The translations under genes were made by a program, and so were the position numbers. The notes beneath the pieces are model-generated. The model was not told the DNA's origin. It did no database searches and worked only from the letters and a program-made list of their open reading frames with translations. Shown piece after piece: positions 9,565 through 19,008 of a DNA stretch of 64,000 nucleotides (position 1 is the stretch's first letter; every line of letters begins with the position of its first letter). The stretch is from Acinetobacter lwoffii (GTDB lineage: Bacteria > Pseudomonadota > Gammaproteobacteria > Pseudomonadales > Moraxellaceae): the NCBI RefSeq assembly GCF_019048525.1, contig NZ_CP077369.1, positions 2,294,001 to 2,358,000 of the forward strand, read 5' to 3'.

Positions 9565-9999
9565 ATGTTTAGTTTGCATCCACAACTTGCTCAAGATACT
9601 TTTTTTGTAGGCGACTTTCCTTTGTCAACATGTCGTTTGATGAATGATATGCAATTTCCCTGGCTGATCCTAATTCCACGTGTGCCGGGTGTCTCTGAAT
9701 TATATGAATTGAGCCAAGCTGACCAAGAGCAGTTTTTACGTGAATCAAGCTGGTTATCAAGCCAGCTGGCACGTGTTTTCCGTGCGGATAAAATGAATGT
9801 CGCGGCATTGGGCAATATGGTTCCGCAATTGCATTTTCATCATGTGGTTCGTTATCAGAACGATGTAGCATGGCCGAAGCCTGTTTGGGGTACACCAGCT
9901 GTTCCTTATAGCAGTGAAGTATTAGCACATATGCGTCAAACACTCATGCTGGCGCTACGTGGTCAAGGCGATATGCCATTTGACTGGCGTATGGACTGA
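9565..9999 (+). CDS. HIT-family nucleotide-binding protein
   Basis: The 144-residue protein carries the histidine-triad-like motif QLHFHHVVR near residue 94, followed by AWPKPVWG, as in the bacterial HIT subgroup of short diadenosine or nucleoside-phosphoramidate hydrolases. HIT proteins cleave nucleotidyl bonds through the central histidine. The substrate cannot be told from sequence. It lies about 55 bases upstream of the cyclase gene on the same strand, so co-transcription is possible. Confidence 0.82.
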   Translation: MFSLHPQLAQDTFFVGDFPLSTCRLMNDMQFPWLILIPRVPGVSELYELSQADQEQFLRESSWLSSQLARVFRADKMNVAALGNMVPQLHFHHVVRYQNDVAWPKPVWGTPAVPYSSEVLAHMRQTLMLALRGQGDMPFDWRMD

Positions 10000-10055
10000 T
10001 TAGCCCCAAGTATTCCGAGATCTATGAACGATTGCGGATTTCAGGGAGTGACTGA

Positions 10056-11501
10056 ATGCAATTAGACGACTGGATTCAAAAAGAACCACAACAGTTTGAA
10101 TATTTTCATCGCTTGATGGGCTATATCATGCTGTCTCTGGTTTTGGTCGTCTTTCATTACACTGAACCGGATACTCAGTATCAGCTCTTTGTTCCTGTGT
10201 TTTTATTCCTGATTTTATTGATTAGCTCGAAACTGTCGCGCTGGTTGATCTATCGCCATGATTATCGTATTCGGCGCAATGTTCTTTTTCTGATTGATGT
10301 TATTGTCATTGTAGTGGTTTTAGCCGCAGTACAGCTGGATTTGGTATTGTCCTTGCTGGGTTTGGTGGCAATACTCTATACCGCGATCAGTAATAAAATT
10401 TCATTGATGATGGCTTCTCTGGCCAGTCTGGTCGGGATCACCGTTTTTTATCTGGCCAATATTCTGGTCTTTGGTTTTGGGACTTATTTTGAACCGACAA
10501 GCAGTGAACTAACGGTTTTAGGCTTCATCTGCCTGATTACCTATTTTGGTGTCGGAAGTTTTTATCAGAGTGGTCGTGTGCAGTATATGACCCAGAAGAA
10601 AAATCATTATTTTGAACAGATGAACCGTTATATGGAATTTGCCAATCAGCTGAGTCGTTATGCGCCTGTGCAGTTGTGGCAATCCATCATGAAAGGTGAA
10701 TCTGAAGCGAAAATTGAATATAAACGTAAAAAGTTAACAATTTTCTTCTCGGATATTCAAGGCTTTACAGAACTGTCTGAAACGCTTATTCCAGATGATT
10801 TAGCATTCTTGCTCAATGATTATTTGCGGCATATGACCGAAATCGCCAAAAATTATGAAGCGACTGTCGATAAATTTATGGGTGATGCCATCCTGATTTT
10901 CTTTGGTGATCCAAACTCTGAAGGCGTAGAGCAGGATGCCAAGAACTGTATGGAAATGGCGATTGCCATGCGTCAGCAAATGAAACTGCTGCGTGAGCGT
11001 TGGATTAAAATGGGTTATCCGCCACTGCATATCCGTATGGGTATTTCGACCGGTTATTGCCACGTCGGGAATTATGGTGCGACGCATCGGATGGCCTATA
11101 CCATTGTAGGACGGGATGCCAATCTGGCAGCGCGCTTACAGAGCGCAGCTGAAGTGGATGAAATCCTGATTTCAGAAGATACTCATAATCTGATCAAAAA
11201 TGATTATTTATGTGCGCCGAAGAAACCAATTTTCTTGAAAGGCATTAAAGCACCGGTAAGAACTTGGCAGCTAATGGAAAAATATGCATCGCAGAAAGTT
11301 GAGTATCAACGTTGGTTCGACTATGAATATAAAGGCTTTCATTTACTGCTGAATCTGGATGAAGTGCGAAACTTTGAATATCCTGAGCTGATTCATGTAC
11401 TAGAAAAAATGATTAAACGCATTGAAACTCAGCAGAAAATGACCAATTCACAAGGTATTGTCAAATTGAAGCTTGAGGATGAAGTAATTGAACACATTTA
11501 A
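10056..11501 (+). CDS. Membrane class III adenylate/guanylate cyclase
   Basis: The 481-residue protein has an N-terminal membrane block of about five or six helices (residues 22-172) and a class III nucleotide cyclase domain (about 225-400). Both metal-binding aspartates are present: FFSDIQGFT and DKFMGDAIL. The lysine in DKFMGD is the position that in adenylate cyclases helps choose ATP, so cAMP is the likelier product. The turn YTIVGRDANLAARL completes the site. About 80 C-terminal residues are of unknown role. The membrane part may sense a signal; no named sensor domain is recognised. Confidence 0.88.
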   Translation: MQLDDWIQKEPQQFEYFHRLMGYIMLSLVLVVFHYTEPDTQYQLFVPVFLFLILLISSKLSRWLIYRHDYRIRRNVLFLIDVIVIVVVLAAVQLDLVLSLLGLVAILYTAISNKISLMMASLASLVGITVFYLANILVFGFGTYFEPTSSELTVLGFICLITYFGVGSFYQSGRVQYMTQKKNHYFEQMNRYMEFANQLSRYAPVQLWQSIMKGESEAKIEYKRKKLTIFFSDIQGFTELSETLIPDDLAFLLNDYLRHMTEIAKNYEATVDKFMGDAILIFFGDPNSEGVEQDAKNCMEMAIAMRQQMKLLRERWIKMGYPPLHIRMGISTGYCHVGNYGATHRMAYTIVGRDANLAARLQSAAEVDEILISEDTHNLIKNDYLCAPKKPIFLKGIKAPVRTWQLMEKYASQKVEYQRWFDYEYKGFHLLLNLDEVRNFEYPELIHVLEKMIKRIETQQKMTNSQGIVKLKLEDEVIEHI

Positions 11502-11540
11502 AGTTCATGTAAATTTACTTTAATTGTTTCTTATAAAGAG

Positions 11541-11569
11541 AAAAAACCACGCCTGAGCGTGGTTTTTTA
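11541..11569. terminator. Bidirectional terminator between cyclase and isc operon
   Basis: ACCACGC and GCGTGGT form a 7-bp stem with loop CTGA, with A6 on the left and T6 on the right, so it can end both the cyclase transcript and the isc transcript. Confidence 0.9.
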
Positions 11570-11590
11570 TTTTAGCCTGCAACGAAAATC

Positions 11591-11929
11591 TTAGTGATTT
11601 TCTGACGCATGGTTAATGGTGTATTTTGGAATTTCAATTTCCAGATCTTCATCGTCCAGTTTAACCTGACAAGAAAGACGTGAATCAGGTTCTAAACCCC
11701 AGGCACGATCGAGTAAGTCAGCTTCAACATCATCCATTTCTTCCAGGCTGTCAAAACCTTTGCGTACCACTACATGGCAGGTGGTACACGCTGCTGACAT
11801 ATCGCAAGCATGTTCGATTTTAATGCCATTTTTTAGCAGGCTTTCGCAAAGATTGGCATTTTGTTCGACTTCAAACTCAGCACCTTCGGGGCAAATCTGC
11901 GCATGTGGAAGAACTTTAATACGTGGCAT
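11591..11929 (-). CDS. fdx: Fdx, ISC-type [2Fe-2S] ferredoxin
   Basis: The 112-residue protein is an adrenodoxin-like ferredoxin that supplies electrons to iron-sulfur cluster assembly. Cluster ligands are visible as Cys42, Cys48 and Cys51 in CDMSAACTTC and Cys87 in SRLSC. It is the last gene of the isc operon, 15 bases after hscA, with a good AAGGT ribosome site. An iscX gene, which follows fdx in E. coli, is absent here. Confidence 0.96.
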   Translation of the reverse strand: MPRIKVLPHAQICPEGAEFEVEQNANLCESLLKNGIKIEHACDMSAACTTCHVVVRKGFDSLEEMDDVEADLLDRAWGLEPDSRLSCQVKLDDEDLEIEIPKYTINHASENH

Positions 11930-11944
11930 AGTCGTTACCTTAAA

Positions 11945-13804
11945 TTAGTTTGAGTTTGACCAGTCGTCGAGTTTAGTGCCCTTAAGAGCTGCATCAATAT
12001 GTTGATTCATACGTGCTGCTGCAAAAGCATCACTATGTATTTTAAGCTGTTCAACGGCAGATTCAATCGCTTTGATATCTGAACCCTGAAGCTGAGTTTC
12101 AAGTTGTGCTTGCGCAGTTTGCAGTGCTGCAAGTTGATCTTCAGTCAACAGACCGGCATCCGCTTTGAGTGCCTGAACCAGTGCTTCCAGCTCACGCTGT
12201 GCTTCCACTTTGGTTTCATTCAAATGACGAAGATTCTTATCTTCTTCAGCGAACTTATAACCGTCTAGCAACAGACGTTCAGTATCTTCACCCGATAAAC
12301 CATAAGATGGTTTGATATCGATTTGAGCCGTCACGCCAGAGGTGGTTTCTTTGGCAGATACAGTCAGCAAGCCATCTGCATCGACCTGGAACGTCACTTC
12401 AATACGTGCCTGACCGGCAGTCATTGGTGGAATGCCATGCAGGACAAAACGCCCTAAACTACGGCAATGCTCAACCAGATCACGTTCACCTTGAACCACA
12501 TGAATCAACATGGCAGTCTGGCCATCTTGATAAGTCGTAAATTCCTGACGACGAGCGACTGGAATCGCAGTATTACGCGAAATTAATCGTTCAACCAGTC
12601 CGCCCATGGTTTCAAGACCAAGAGACAGAGGCGTCACGTCTAATAGTAATGAGCCATCAGTTGAGTTGCCAATCAATTGGTTCGCAGTAATTGATGCGCC
12701 AATCGCAACCACTTCATCCGGATTAATAGTGCATAGTGGTTCTTGATTGAATACTTCACGCACGGCTTTTTGTACTGCATAAGAACGGGTTGAGCCACCG
12801 ACCAAAACGACATTTTGAATGTCATCCAGTTCAAGCTTGGCATCACGCATCACACGCTTACATACGCTGATGGTCTTATCCAAAGCAACTTTAATGATCT
12901 CTTCAAATGTCGGACGGTCAAGCGTCAATACCTGATCAAGCAATTTGAGTTGAACTGAATCTGCATCAGACAAAGCTTCTTTGGCTTTACGTGCTGCAAC
13001 CACAAAATGTGCATATTCTGCATCATTCAAGGTGTCAATATTCAGTTGTTTCTTGGCCCATTTCAGGATCAAACGATCTAGGTCATCACCACCGAGGGCA
13101 GTGTGGCCACCGGTTGCCAGAACTTCAAACACACCTTGACTAAAACGCAGAATCGAAACGTCAAAGGTACCACCACCCAAGTCGTAGATCACATAGTTGC
13201 GATCTGTACTTAAGTTGCTTTCCTGATCGAGACCATAAGCAACAGCAGCAGCGGTTGGCTCATTCAACAAACGTAAAACATTCAAGCCAGCAAGTTGAGC
13301 AGCATCACGGGTTGCCTGACGCTGTGCTTCATCAAAGTAGGCCGGAACAGTAATAACGGCACCATTGACCGGATTTTGCAGACTGGCTTCAGCGCGGTCT
13401 TTCAACTGCTTTAAAATTTCTGCAGAAATCTCAACCGGCGTCTTACGGCCTTGTGCGGTTTCAAAAGCCGGCATTTCATTCGCTTCACCAACCAACGCAT
13501 AAGGATGCTGGAATTTGATGTCAGCTTTCGAGCGACCCATAAAACGTTTTACAGAAACGATGGTGTTTTTAGGGTCAGTAGTAATGAAAGGCGCAGCTTC
13601 ATTGCCGTATTGAGTCTGTTGTTCTGCATAATGCACGATAGAAGGAAGTAGCACACGACCTTGTTCGTCATTAAGTACTTTGGCTTTACCTGAAAGAACC
13701 GTGGCAACCAAAGAGTGGGTGGTGCCTAAATCGATACCAATCGCAATGCGGTGTTCATGTGGTGCACTTGATTGACCTGGTTCTGCAATTTGCAAGAGAG
13801 CCAT
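11945..13804 (-). CDS. hscA: HscA, Hsp70-type chaperone for Fe-S assembly
   Basis: HscA is a specialised Hsp70 that uses ATP to release the cluster from the scaffold IscU. The nucleotide-binding domain opens with [14 protein letters not shown] and contains [13 protein letters not shown] and [12 protein letters not shown]; the substrate-binding domain begins near residue 395. At 619 residues it matches the family (E. coli 616). It recognises the LPPVK motif, which is present in IscU encoded nearby. An AGGATG ribosome site precedes the ATG. Confidence 0.97.
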   Translation of the reverse strand: MALLQIAEPGQSSAPHEHRIAIGIDLGTTHSLVATVLSGKAKVLNDEQGRVLLPSIVHYAEQQTQYGNEAAPFITTDPKNTIVSVKRFMGRSKADIKFQHPYALVGEANEMPAFETAQGRKTPVEISAEILKQLKDRAEASLQNPVNGAVITVPAYFDEAQRQATRDAAQLAGLNVLRLLNEPTAAAVAYGLDQESNLSTDRNYVIYDLGGGTFDVSILRFSQGVFEVLATGGHTALGGDDLDRLILKWAKKQLNIDTLNDAEYAHFVVAARKAKEALSDADSVQLKLLDQVLTLDRPTFEEIIKVALDKTISVCKRVMRDAKLELDDIQNVVLVGGSTRSYAVQKAVREVFNQEPLCTINPDEVVAIGASITANQLIGNSTDGSLLLDVTPLSLGLETMGGLVERLISRNTAIPVARRQEFTTYQDGQTAMLIHVVQGERDLVEHCRSLGRFVLHGIPPMTAGQARIEVTFQVDADGLLTVSAKETTSGVTAQIDIKPSYGLSGEDTERLLLDGYKFAEEDKNLRHLNETKVEAQRELEALVQALKADAGLLTEDQLAALQTAQAQLETQLQGSDIKAIESAVEQLKIHSDAFAAARMNQHIDAALKGTKLDDWSNSN

Positions 13805-13845
13805 AGTGTTACATCCTTTGCACGTTAAATATTAAATACTAAAAA

Positions 13846-14361
13846 TTAGAAATCATCATCAAGATCAAAGCTGTCATCGTCCAGGAAGCGGTCTTCCGCT
13901 TTGTCGATATCGGCCATGACTTTAACGAAGAAGCGTAGTTTGCGCACTGTATCGCGTGCTTCGGCCCAATCTTCATCCGCATAATCAATTTTGAACTCGC
14001 GAACTAAGCCTTCAATCCATTGCTGGACTTCGACTTTTAGTGAAGTTAAATCTTCAGCAGAAGTTGCATCGTCAAGTTGTTCACGAATTTCCAGAGCGTC
14101 CTGCAAGAATTCAAAATCACTGATCGACTGATCTAAGTGATAATCCTGTTTCTTGAGAGACAGTAAATACGCTGCACGGCTATCGACCGCTGACAAGGCT
14201 TTAAATGCCTGATTGATATCACTTGATTTAATCAGAGCCTGATCTTTGTCTTCAGCTTTATCTGGGTGATATTGTTGCTGCAACTTTAAAAATTCAGTCT
14301 TTAAAGCCGCCAAATCAATATCGAGTGCTACAGGAAGGTTGAACAACTCAAAATGATTCAT
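13846..14361 (-). CDS. hscB: HscB, J-domain co-chaperone
   Basis: The 171-residue protein has an N-terminal J domain with the HPD triad in QQYHPDKAED (about residues 30-40) and a C-terminal three-helix bundle that binds IscU. It brings loaded IscU to HscA and stimulates its ATPase. It lies 41 bases before hscA and is separated from iscA by a strong hairpin at 14411-14439. The tail is unusually acidic (DRFLDDDSFDLDDDF). Confidence 0.96.
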   Translation of the reverse strand: MNHFELFNLPVALDIDLAALKTEFLKLQQQYHPDKAEDKDQALIKSSDINQAFKALSAVDSRAAYLLSLKKQDYHLDQSISDFEFLQDALEIREQLDDATSAEDLTSLKVEVQQWIEGLVREFKIDYADEDWAEARDTVRKLRFFVKVMADIDKAEDRFLDDDSFDLDDDF

Positions 14362-14410
14362 GGGAGATGGGATCCGCGATTAATGTGCAAAAATAACTGT
14401 ATAAATGCAA

Positions 14411-14439
14411 TTAAAACAGTGTGAAACACACTGTTTTAA
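14411..14439. repeat. Perfect 13-bp hairpin between iscA and hscB
   Basis: TTAAAACAGTGTG (14411-14423) and CACACTGTTTTAA (14427-14439) pair perfectly around a 3-base loop. In the isc mRNA it lies between iscA and hscB. With only four U at the 3' edge it could be a leaky terminator or an RNA stability element that sets hscBA-fdx levels below iscRSUA. The structure is seen; the role is inferred. Confidence 0.75.
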
Positions 14440-14464
14440 TGTCAAAAGAGAATAACTGCCGGGT

Positions 14465-14785
14465 TTATACAGTGAAGGATTCACCACAACCGCATTCGCC
14501 TTTTTTGTTAGGGTTGTTAAATTCGAAGCCTTCGTTCAAGCCGTTTTTAACATAGTCCATCTCCATACCTTCAAGATAAACTAGACTTTTCGGGTCAACG
14601 AATACTTTAACCCCAAACTGCTCAAAGGCTTGGTCATGTGTATCGACTTCATCGACGAACTCGAGCACATAGGCCAGACCAGAACAGCCTGAAGTTTTCA
14701 CACCAACGCGAATGCCTTCACCCTTACCGCGATTTTTTAAATAATTGCTGATATGAGTTGCAGCATTTTCAGTTAAATGGATCAT
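14465..14785 (-). CDS. iscA: IscA, A-type Fe-S carrier
   Basis: The 106-residue protein is an A-type carrier that receives clusters and passes them to client enzymes. Its three conserved cysteines are visible in [10 protein letters not shown] and in GECGCGESF near the C terminus. It follows iscU by 34 bases in the operon order iscRSUA-hscBA-fdx. Confidence 0.96.
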   Translation of the reverse strand: MIHLTENAATHISNYLKNRGKGEGIRVGVKTSGCSGLAYVLEFVDEVDTHDQAFEQFGVKVFVDPKSLVYLEGMEMDYVKNGLNEGFEFNNPNKKGECGCGESFTV

Positions 14786-14819
14786 GAAAACTCCGTTAAA
14801 ATTTCAAAACGTGGAACAA

Positions 14820-15206
14820 TTAAGTTTTAACTTTCTTGCTACGGTAGTCTTCTACAGCTGCTTTGATTGCATCTTCAGCAAGAACAGAGCAGTGTACTTT
14901 TACTGGTGGAAGTGCAAGTTCAGTTGCAATATCAATGTTCTTGATCGCTTGAGCTTGATCCAAAGTTTTACCTTTGAGCCATTCGGTCACAAGTGAACTT
15001 GATGCAATGGCAGAACCACAACCATAAGTTTTGAAACGTGCTTCTTCAATCACACCTTCGTCGTTTACCTGAATCTGTAAACGCATCACGTCACCACATG
15101 CTGGCGCACCAACCATACCAGTACCAACGTTTTCAGCATTTTTGTCTAAAACGCCAACATTACGAGGGTTTTCGTAATGATCAATTACTTTTTCGCTATA
15201 AGCCAT
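14820..15206 (-). CDS. iscU: IscU, Fe-S cluster scaffold
   Basis: IscU is the 128-residue scaffold on which [2Fe-2S] clusters are built from IscS-derived sulfur. The ligands lie in GAPACGDVM, YGCGSAIASSS and VHCSVLAEDAIK, and the HscA recognition motif LPPVK directly precedes the last cysteine. It is 104 bases downstream of iscS, a gap that holds a small hairpin at 15272-15301. Confidence 0.98.
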   Translation of the reverse strand: MAYSEKVIDHYENPRNVGVLDKNAENVGTGMVGAPACGDVMRLQIQVNDEGVIEEARFKTYGCGSAIASSSLVTEWLKGKTLDQAQAIKNIDIATELALPPVKVHCSVLAEDAIKAAVEDYRSKKVKT

Positions 15207-15271
15207 GTTGCTTCTCCAAACCTCGGGGTCAGCCTTAGTATTAAATATGGGGGTAAAAAAACTTTTCTCAA

Positions 15272-15301
15272 TGAGATAGCAACGGATTTGTCACTATCTC
15301 A
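15272..15301. repeat. 8-bp inverted repeat between iscS and iscU
   Basis: TGAGATAG (15272-15279) pairs with CTATCTCA (15294-15301) across a 14-base loop in the iscS-iscU gap. It may be a processing or stability hairpin in the polycistronic mRNA. No T-run follows. Confidence 0.5.
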
Positions 15302-15310
15302 GAATGAAAA

Positions 15311-16528
15311 TTAGTGCTCAGCCCACTCAACTTTAGAAAGGTCAATACCTTCCTTATACATATCCCAAAGCGGAGAAAGTTCACGTAACTTCTCAACAGC
15401 AGCTTTAGTGATAGTCAATACGTGATCGATATCTTCTTCAGTGGTGTATTTGCCGAAGCTGAAGCGGATCGAACTGTGTGCAAGTTCGTCTGAAAGACCC
15501 AATGCACGAAGTACATAAGATGGTTCAAGTGTTGCAGATGTACATGCCGAACCTGAAGATACCGCAGCATCTTTCAATGCCATCATCAATGATTCGCCTT
15601 CAACGAAGTTGAAGCTAATATTCAGGTAGTTCGCTACGTTTTGTGTTGGATGGCCGTTCAGGAACACTTGTTCAAGACCTTGTAAACCATTCCACAGCTT
15701 GTCGCGAAGTACACGTAAACGAGTCTGTTCAGCTTCCAGGTTTTTGCCTGCAAGTTCAAAGGCTTCACCCATACCTACAATCTGGTGAGTCGCAAGGGTA
15801 CCTGAACGCATACCACGTTCGTGGCCGCCACCATGCATTTCAGCTTTAAGGCGTACACGTGGGCTACGACGTACAAACAGTGCGCCAATACCTTTAGGGC
15901 CATAGATCTTGTGCGCAGAGAAACTCATCAAGTCTACTTTTAAAGTTGAAAGATCAATTTCAACTTTACCTGCCGCCTGAGCTGCATCTACATGGAAGAA
16001 AATCTTGTTGGCGCGAGTGATTTCACCAATCGCTGCAACATCAGTCACAGTACCAATTTCATTGTTCACCATCATCAGGGAAACAAGAATCGTATCTGGA
16101 CGGATCGCTGCCTGTACGATTTCTGGAGTAATTAAACCGGTTTGAGGTTGAGGCTCAATATAGGTAATTTCAAAACCTTCAGACTCAAGCTCACGACAGG
16201 TATCTAAAACTGCCTTATGTTCGATTTTAGAGGTAACGATATGTTTACCTTTAGATGCATAGAAATGAGCCACACCTTTAAGCGCAAGGTTGTCTGACTC
16301 GGTCGCACCCGAAGTCCATACGATTTCACGTGGATCAGCTTTAATTAAATTCGCAACTTGTTCACGTGCATATTCAACTTTTTCTTCTGCTTGCCAACCA
16401 TACGCGTGTGAACGAGATGCCGCATTACCAAAGGTACCATCGAATGTTAAGCATTCCATCATACGTTCAGCAACCTGAGGATCTACAGGAGTTGTAGCTG
16501 CATAATCAAGATAAATCGGACGTTTCAT
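15311..16528 (-). CDS. iscS: IscS, cysteine desulfurase
   Basis: IscS is the PLP enzyme that takes sulfur from cysteine for Fe-S clusters and for tRNA thiolation. The PLP lysine lies in [12 protein letters not shown] and the persulfide cysteine in [10 protein letters not shown]. At 405 residues it matches the housekeeping IscS class (E. coli 404), and the C-terminal SKVEWAEH is typical of IscS. Its ATG lies just after the iscR stop. Confidence 0.98.
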   Translation of the reverse strand: MKRPIYLDYAATTPVDPQVAERMMECLTFDGTFGNAASRSHAYGWQAEEKVEYAREQVANLIKADPREIVWTSGATESDNLALKGVAHFYASKGKHIVTSKIEHKAVLDTCRELESEGFEITYIEPQPQTGLITPEIVQAAIRPDTILVSLMMVNNEIGTVTDVAAIGEITRANKIFFHVDAAQAAGKVEIDLSTLKVDLMSFSAHKIYGPKGIGALFVRRSPRVRLKAEMHGGGHERGMRSGTLATHQIVGMGEAFELAGKNLEAEQTRLRVLRDKLWNGLQGLEQVFLNGHPTQNVANYLNISFNFVEGESLMMALKDAAVSSGSACTSATLEPSYVLRALGLSDELAHSSIRFSFGKYTTEEDIDHVLTITKAAVEKLRELSPLWDMYKEGIDLSKVEWAEH

Positions 16529-16529
16529 G

Positions 16530-17003
16530 TCAAATACCTGTAACCGATAAAAGGGCTGAATCTAAAGGTGCTGATTTTTGGCGTAATGACACAGTCTGGA
16601 CGTTGTCACGTGCAACCAGATCAGCAAGCGAGATTTTTTCTAAATAATCGGCGATGTGATGGGAGAGTTCCTGCCATAAATCATGAGTCAAGCACATCGC
16701 GCCATTCTGGCAATTGCCTTTATGGTCACAGCGAGTCGCATCAACTGTTTCGTTTACAGCTTCAATAATTGCTAACACAGTAATTTCATCTGCATTACGT
16801 GCTAAATGGTAACCACCATTTGCGCCACGAACACTAGAAACTAAACCATGACGCTTGAGCTTCGCAAATAACTGCTCAAGATAAGCAACAGAAATAGTTT
16901 GACGTGCTGCAATTTCAGCGAGCGTTATCGTTTTTTCAGAAGGCTGCAAAGCTAGATCAAGTAGAGCAGTCACAGCGTAGCGACCGCGAGTGGTTAGGCG
17001 CAT
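16530..17003 (-). CDS. iscR: IscR, Rrf2-family Fe-S sensing regulator
   Basis: IscR binds a [2Fe-2S] cluster and represses its own operon when clusters are sufficient. The start used is the ATG at 17003 ([19 protein letters not shown]), the family's canonical N terminus; an upstream GTG at 17015 would add four residues. The winged helix is N-terminal and the three cluster cysteines are in [22 protein letters not shown]. It is the first gene of the isc operon and is preceded by a match to the type 1 IscR site. Confidence 0.97.
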   Translation of the reverse strand: MRLTTRGRYAVTALLDLALQPSEKTITLAEIAARQTISVAYLEQLFAKLKRHGLVSSVRGANGGYHLARNADEITVLAIIEAVNETVDATRCDHKGNCQNGAMCLTHDLWQELSHHIADYLEKISLADLVARDNVQTVSLRQKSAPLDSALLSVTGI

Positions 17004-17036
17004 GATTCGATACACATGGTTAGACTAGATGTGTAG

Positions 17037-17065
17037 ATTTTATGAATCCCGACTAAATTAGTCAA
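17037..17065 (-). promoter_or_regulatory. iscR operon promoter
   Basis: Reading the minus strand, TTGACT (17060-17065) is followed after exactly 17 bases by TAAAAT (17037-17042), a near-consensus sigma-70 promoter about 35 bases before the iscR start. It overlaps the IscR box. Confidence 0.8.
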
Positions 17066-17069
17066 GTTA
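17045..17069 (-). promoter_or_regulatory. Type 1 IscR box
   Basis: The palindromic core GACTAATTTAGTC (17051-17063 on the minus strand) fits the published type 1 IscR pattern GACT-RWWWY-AGTC, and the flanks TAACTT and GGG fit most positions. It covers the -35 box and spacer of the iscR promoter, which implies autorepression by holo-IscR. Confidence 0.8.
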
Positions 17070-17115
17070 TTTTTAGTAGACCTTAGTGGGATTTAATTTT
17101 TGGAGAATGAAAGAT

Positions 17116-17766
17116 TTACATGCTCAGCCAATTATACACTAATAACGTAATCAAAAGTACGCTGCTTAAGCCAAAAATGATGTTAATGCGCTTTTGACGG
17201 CGTTCAACCCGTTTCAGGCGGTTTTTATACTGTTTGACTTCCACTTGCAGGGTATTGATCTTGGAACGCTGCTCTTCAATTTTCTTTAGAAGCGGCGCAA
17301 TACGCTTTTTAGAGGCAATAATTTCTGCTTCATTGGTCGGCACTTCAGATAGCCAGTGTCTCCAGTCAGCCAATACTTTTGGTAAGCTCAATACGGTTAA
17401 CAGATCACGAAACTCATCTTTTAAAACTTGATGACCATCAATGCGCATGCTGCGAATGCTACGACGATTACCAAAAATGAAAATTTTAATCAGATCGGGC
17501 AGTGTAGTACGCACATCCAGGTCGACAATACGCCCCGGTGCTTTATGGTCAAATAACAGTCCATTCGGGGTGAATTGCACATAAAAGTCGAAATACGGAA
17601 TATAGCTATTGATTTTAACCGAGATGTTTTCATCTACAAACTTTTTGGCCTGTAATGCAACGACATGATCATGCTTGAGAATGAAGGTAAATATTGTCTC
17701 TAAAACAATTAACGTCATCGTAAGCAACAAATGCGGTTGATTTTGACTTTGTTGCGATTCGCTCAT
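17116..17766 (-). CDS. Unnamed membrane-anchored protein with SCP2/UbiJ-like N-terminal region
   Basis: The start is taken as ATG 17766 (MSESQQSQNQ) with AAGGA upstream. I do not know a name for it. Residues about 15-130 (FVDENISVKINSYIPYF, VDLDVRTTLPDLIKIF, RSMRIDGHQVLKDEFRDLL) resemble the lipid-binding SCP2 fold of UbiJ, which scaffolds ubiquinone synthesis. A coiled coil follows (about 150-195, EEQRSKINTLQVEVKQYKN) and a C-terminal membrane segment (INIIFGLSSVLLITLLVYNW). The resemblance is by eye; a lipid carrier tethered to the membrane is an inference. Confidence 0.6.
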   Translation of the reverse strand: MSESQQSQNQPHLLLTMTLIVLETIFTFILKHDHVVALQAKKFVDENISVKINSYIPYFDFYVQFTPNGLLFDHKAPGRIVDLDVRTTLPDLIKIFIFGNRRSIRSMRIDGHQVLKDEFRDLLTVLSLPKVLADWRHWLSEVPTNEAEIIASKKRIAPLLKKIEEQRSKINTLQVEVKQYKNRLKRVERRQKRINIIFGLSSVLLITLLVYNWLSM

Positions 17767-17969
17767 ATACAACCAATCCTTACCTGAAATATAAAGTGAA
17801 AAAGCTTCCTGCCTGTGAAGAGATTTCAGGGTTAAATCAAATTAGACTTGAAATAAATTGCTTTGTAGAACAGTTTATCAAATCTATCAAGTACTAAATT
17901 TGCTATTATGCAGTGGTTTTGTAGAAGAATTTATAATAATTGCGCAGAAAACAAACAGGAGCCGTGCAC

Positions 17970-18443
17970 ATGGACAAGTCAAAAACAGCACAAGACTCAG
18001 CTGAAGCTTCGAATGAGAAAATGCTGAAACCCAAGTCTAAATCTGCCTCGGAGCGCAAATCGGTTCTTGATTTTCGTAAATACACCAAACAGATCTGGCT
18101 GGCTGGACTCGGGGCATTTTCACGTGCAGAAGAAGAAGGCAATAAACTGTTTGACTCGCTGGTCAAGGTCGGGGAAGAACTTGAGTCTAAAACTGCAGAT
18201 ATTGCCGATCAAACTGTAGAGAAGGTTTCAGAAAAGGCCAAAGAGTCCGTCACAGACACCAAAGACAAAGTGGAAAAATTAATCGACAACTCTGTTCATC
18301 ACTCATTGAATCGTATAGGATTAGTCACACTGAAGGATGTACAGTATTTGGAACGTTTAATTCTTCAGTTGCATACCAAGGTTGATCAGTTGACTGCGGA
18401 ACAAGAAAAAATGAAAGAAGAATTGTCGAAAAAACTTAAATAA
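17970..18443 (+). CDS. Phasin-family (PhaF/PhaI-like) protein
   Basis: The segment LDFRKYTKQIWLAGLGAFSR followed by LFDSLVKVGEELESK is characteristic of the polyhydroxyalkanoate granule-associated phasin family. The rest is a charged helix rich in Lys, Glu and Asp, with a C-terminal coiled coil (LERLILQLHTKVDQLTAEQ). The start is ATG 17970 with CAGGAG upstream; a longer TTG frame at 17940 lacks a ribosome site. No PHA synthase gene is nearby, so a general surface or stress role is possible. It directly precedes the HU gene. Confidence 0.82.
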   Translation: MDKSKTAQDSAEASNEKMLKPKSKSASERKSVLDFRKYTKQIWLAGLGAFSRAEEEGNKLFDSLVKVGEELESKTADIADQTVEKVSEKAKESVTDTKDKVEKLIDNSVHHSLNRIGLVTLKDVQYLERLILQLHTKVDQLTAEQEKMKEELSKKLK

Positions 18444-18509
18444 AATGACTTTATTTATTATTCAATGTTTTTTTCGCATATTTTTTGAAAAAAAAGAGGT
18501 TCTTAAGTA

Positions 18510-18539
18510 TTGCGTTTATACCTAAAGCATTGCTATAAA
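18510..18539 (+). promoter_or_regulatory. Likely hupB promoter
   Basis: TTGCGT (18510-18515) and TATAAA (18534-18539) are separated by 18 bases, about 65 bases before the HU start. Confidence 0.5.
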
Positions 18540-18605
18540 GGCGTTATGGCATGTTAAACCAATTCTTGAACCTTAAATAAACGATATTAAGAGGACGTAA
18601 TCTTC

Positions 18606-18878
18606 ATGAATAAATCAGAATTAATTGATGCAATTGCAGAAAAAGGGGGATTATCTAAGGCTGACGCAGGTAAAGCTTTAGATGCTACAATTGCTTCTGT
18701 TACTGAAGCTTTAAAATCGGGTGATACAGTAACTTTAGTGGGTTTTGGTACTTTCGGTGTGAAAGAGCGCGCTGCACGTACTGGCCGTAATCCACAAACT
18801 GGTGCTACTCTTGAGATCAAAGCAAGCAAAGTACCTAGCTTCAAAGCAGGTAAAGGCTTAAAAGACGCTGTAGCTTAA
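18606..18878 (+). CDS. hupB: HU-family nucleoid protein
   Basis: The 90-residue protein is a canonical [29 protein letters not shown] split here as [15 protein letters not shown] and [12 protein letters not shown], the signature [21 protein letters not shown], and the DNA-wrapping arm. HU bends and compacts DNA and assists replication and recombination. It is monocistronic, with a good promoter candidate and a strong terminator. Confidence 0.97.
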   Translation: MNKSELIDAIAEKGGLSKADAGKALDATIASVTEALKSGDTVTLVGFGTFGVKERAARTGRNPQTGATLEIKASKVPSFKAGKGLKDAVA

Positions 18879-18893
18879 GCTTACCCAGCGACG

Positions 18894-18920
18894 AAACGCG
18901 CCTTCTTTGGCGCGTTTTTT
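18894..18920 (+). terminator. hupB terminator
   Basis: AAACGCGCC pairs with GGCGCGTTT around TTCTTT, followed by a T-run. Confidence 0.92.
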
Positions 18921-19008
18921 ATTGATAAATTTAATTGTGATGATTAACACATTCATTCAATGGGTATTTTCGGTTAAAATCCTTTGCAAATAAAATATTG
19001 GAATACTT

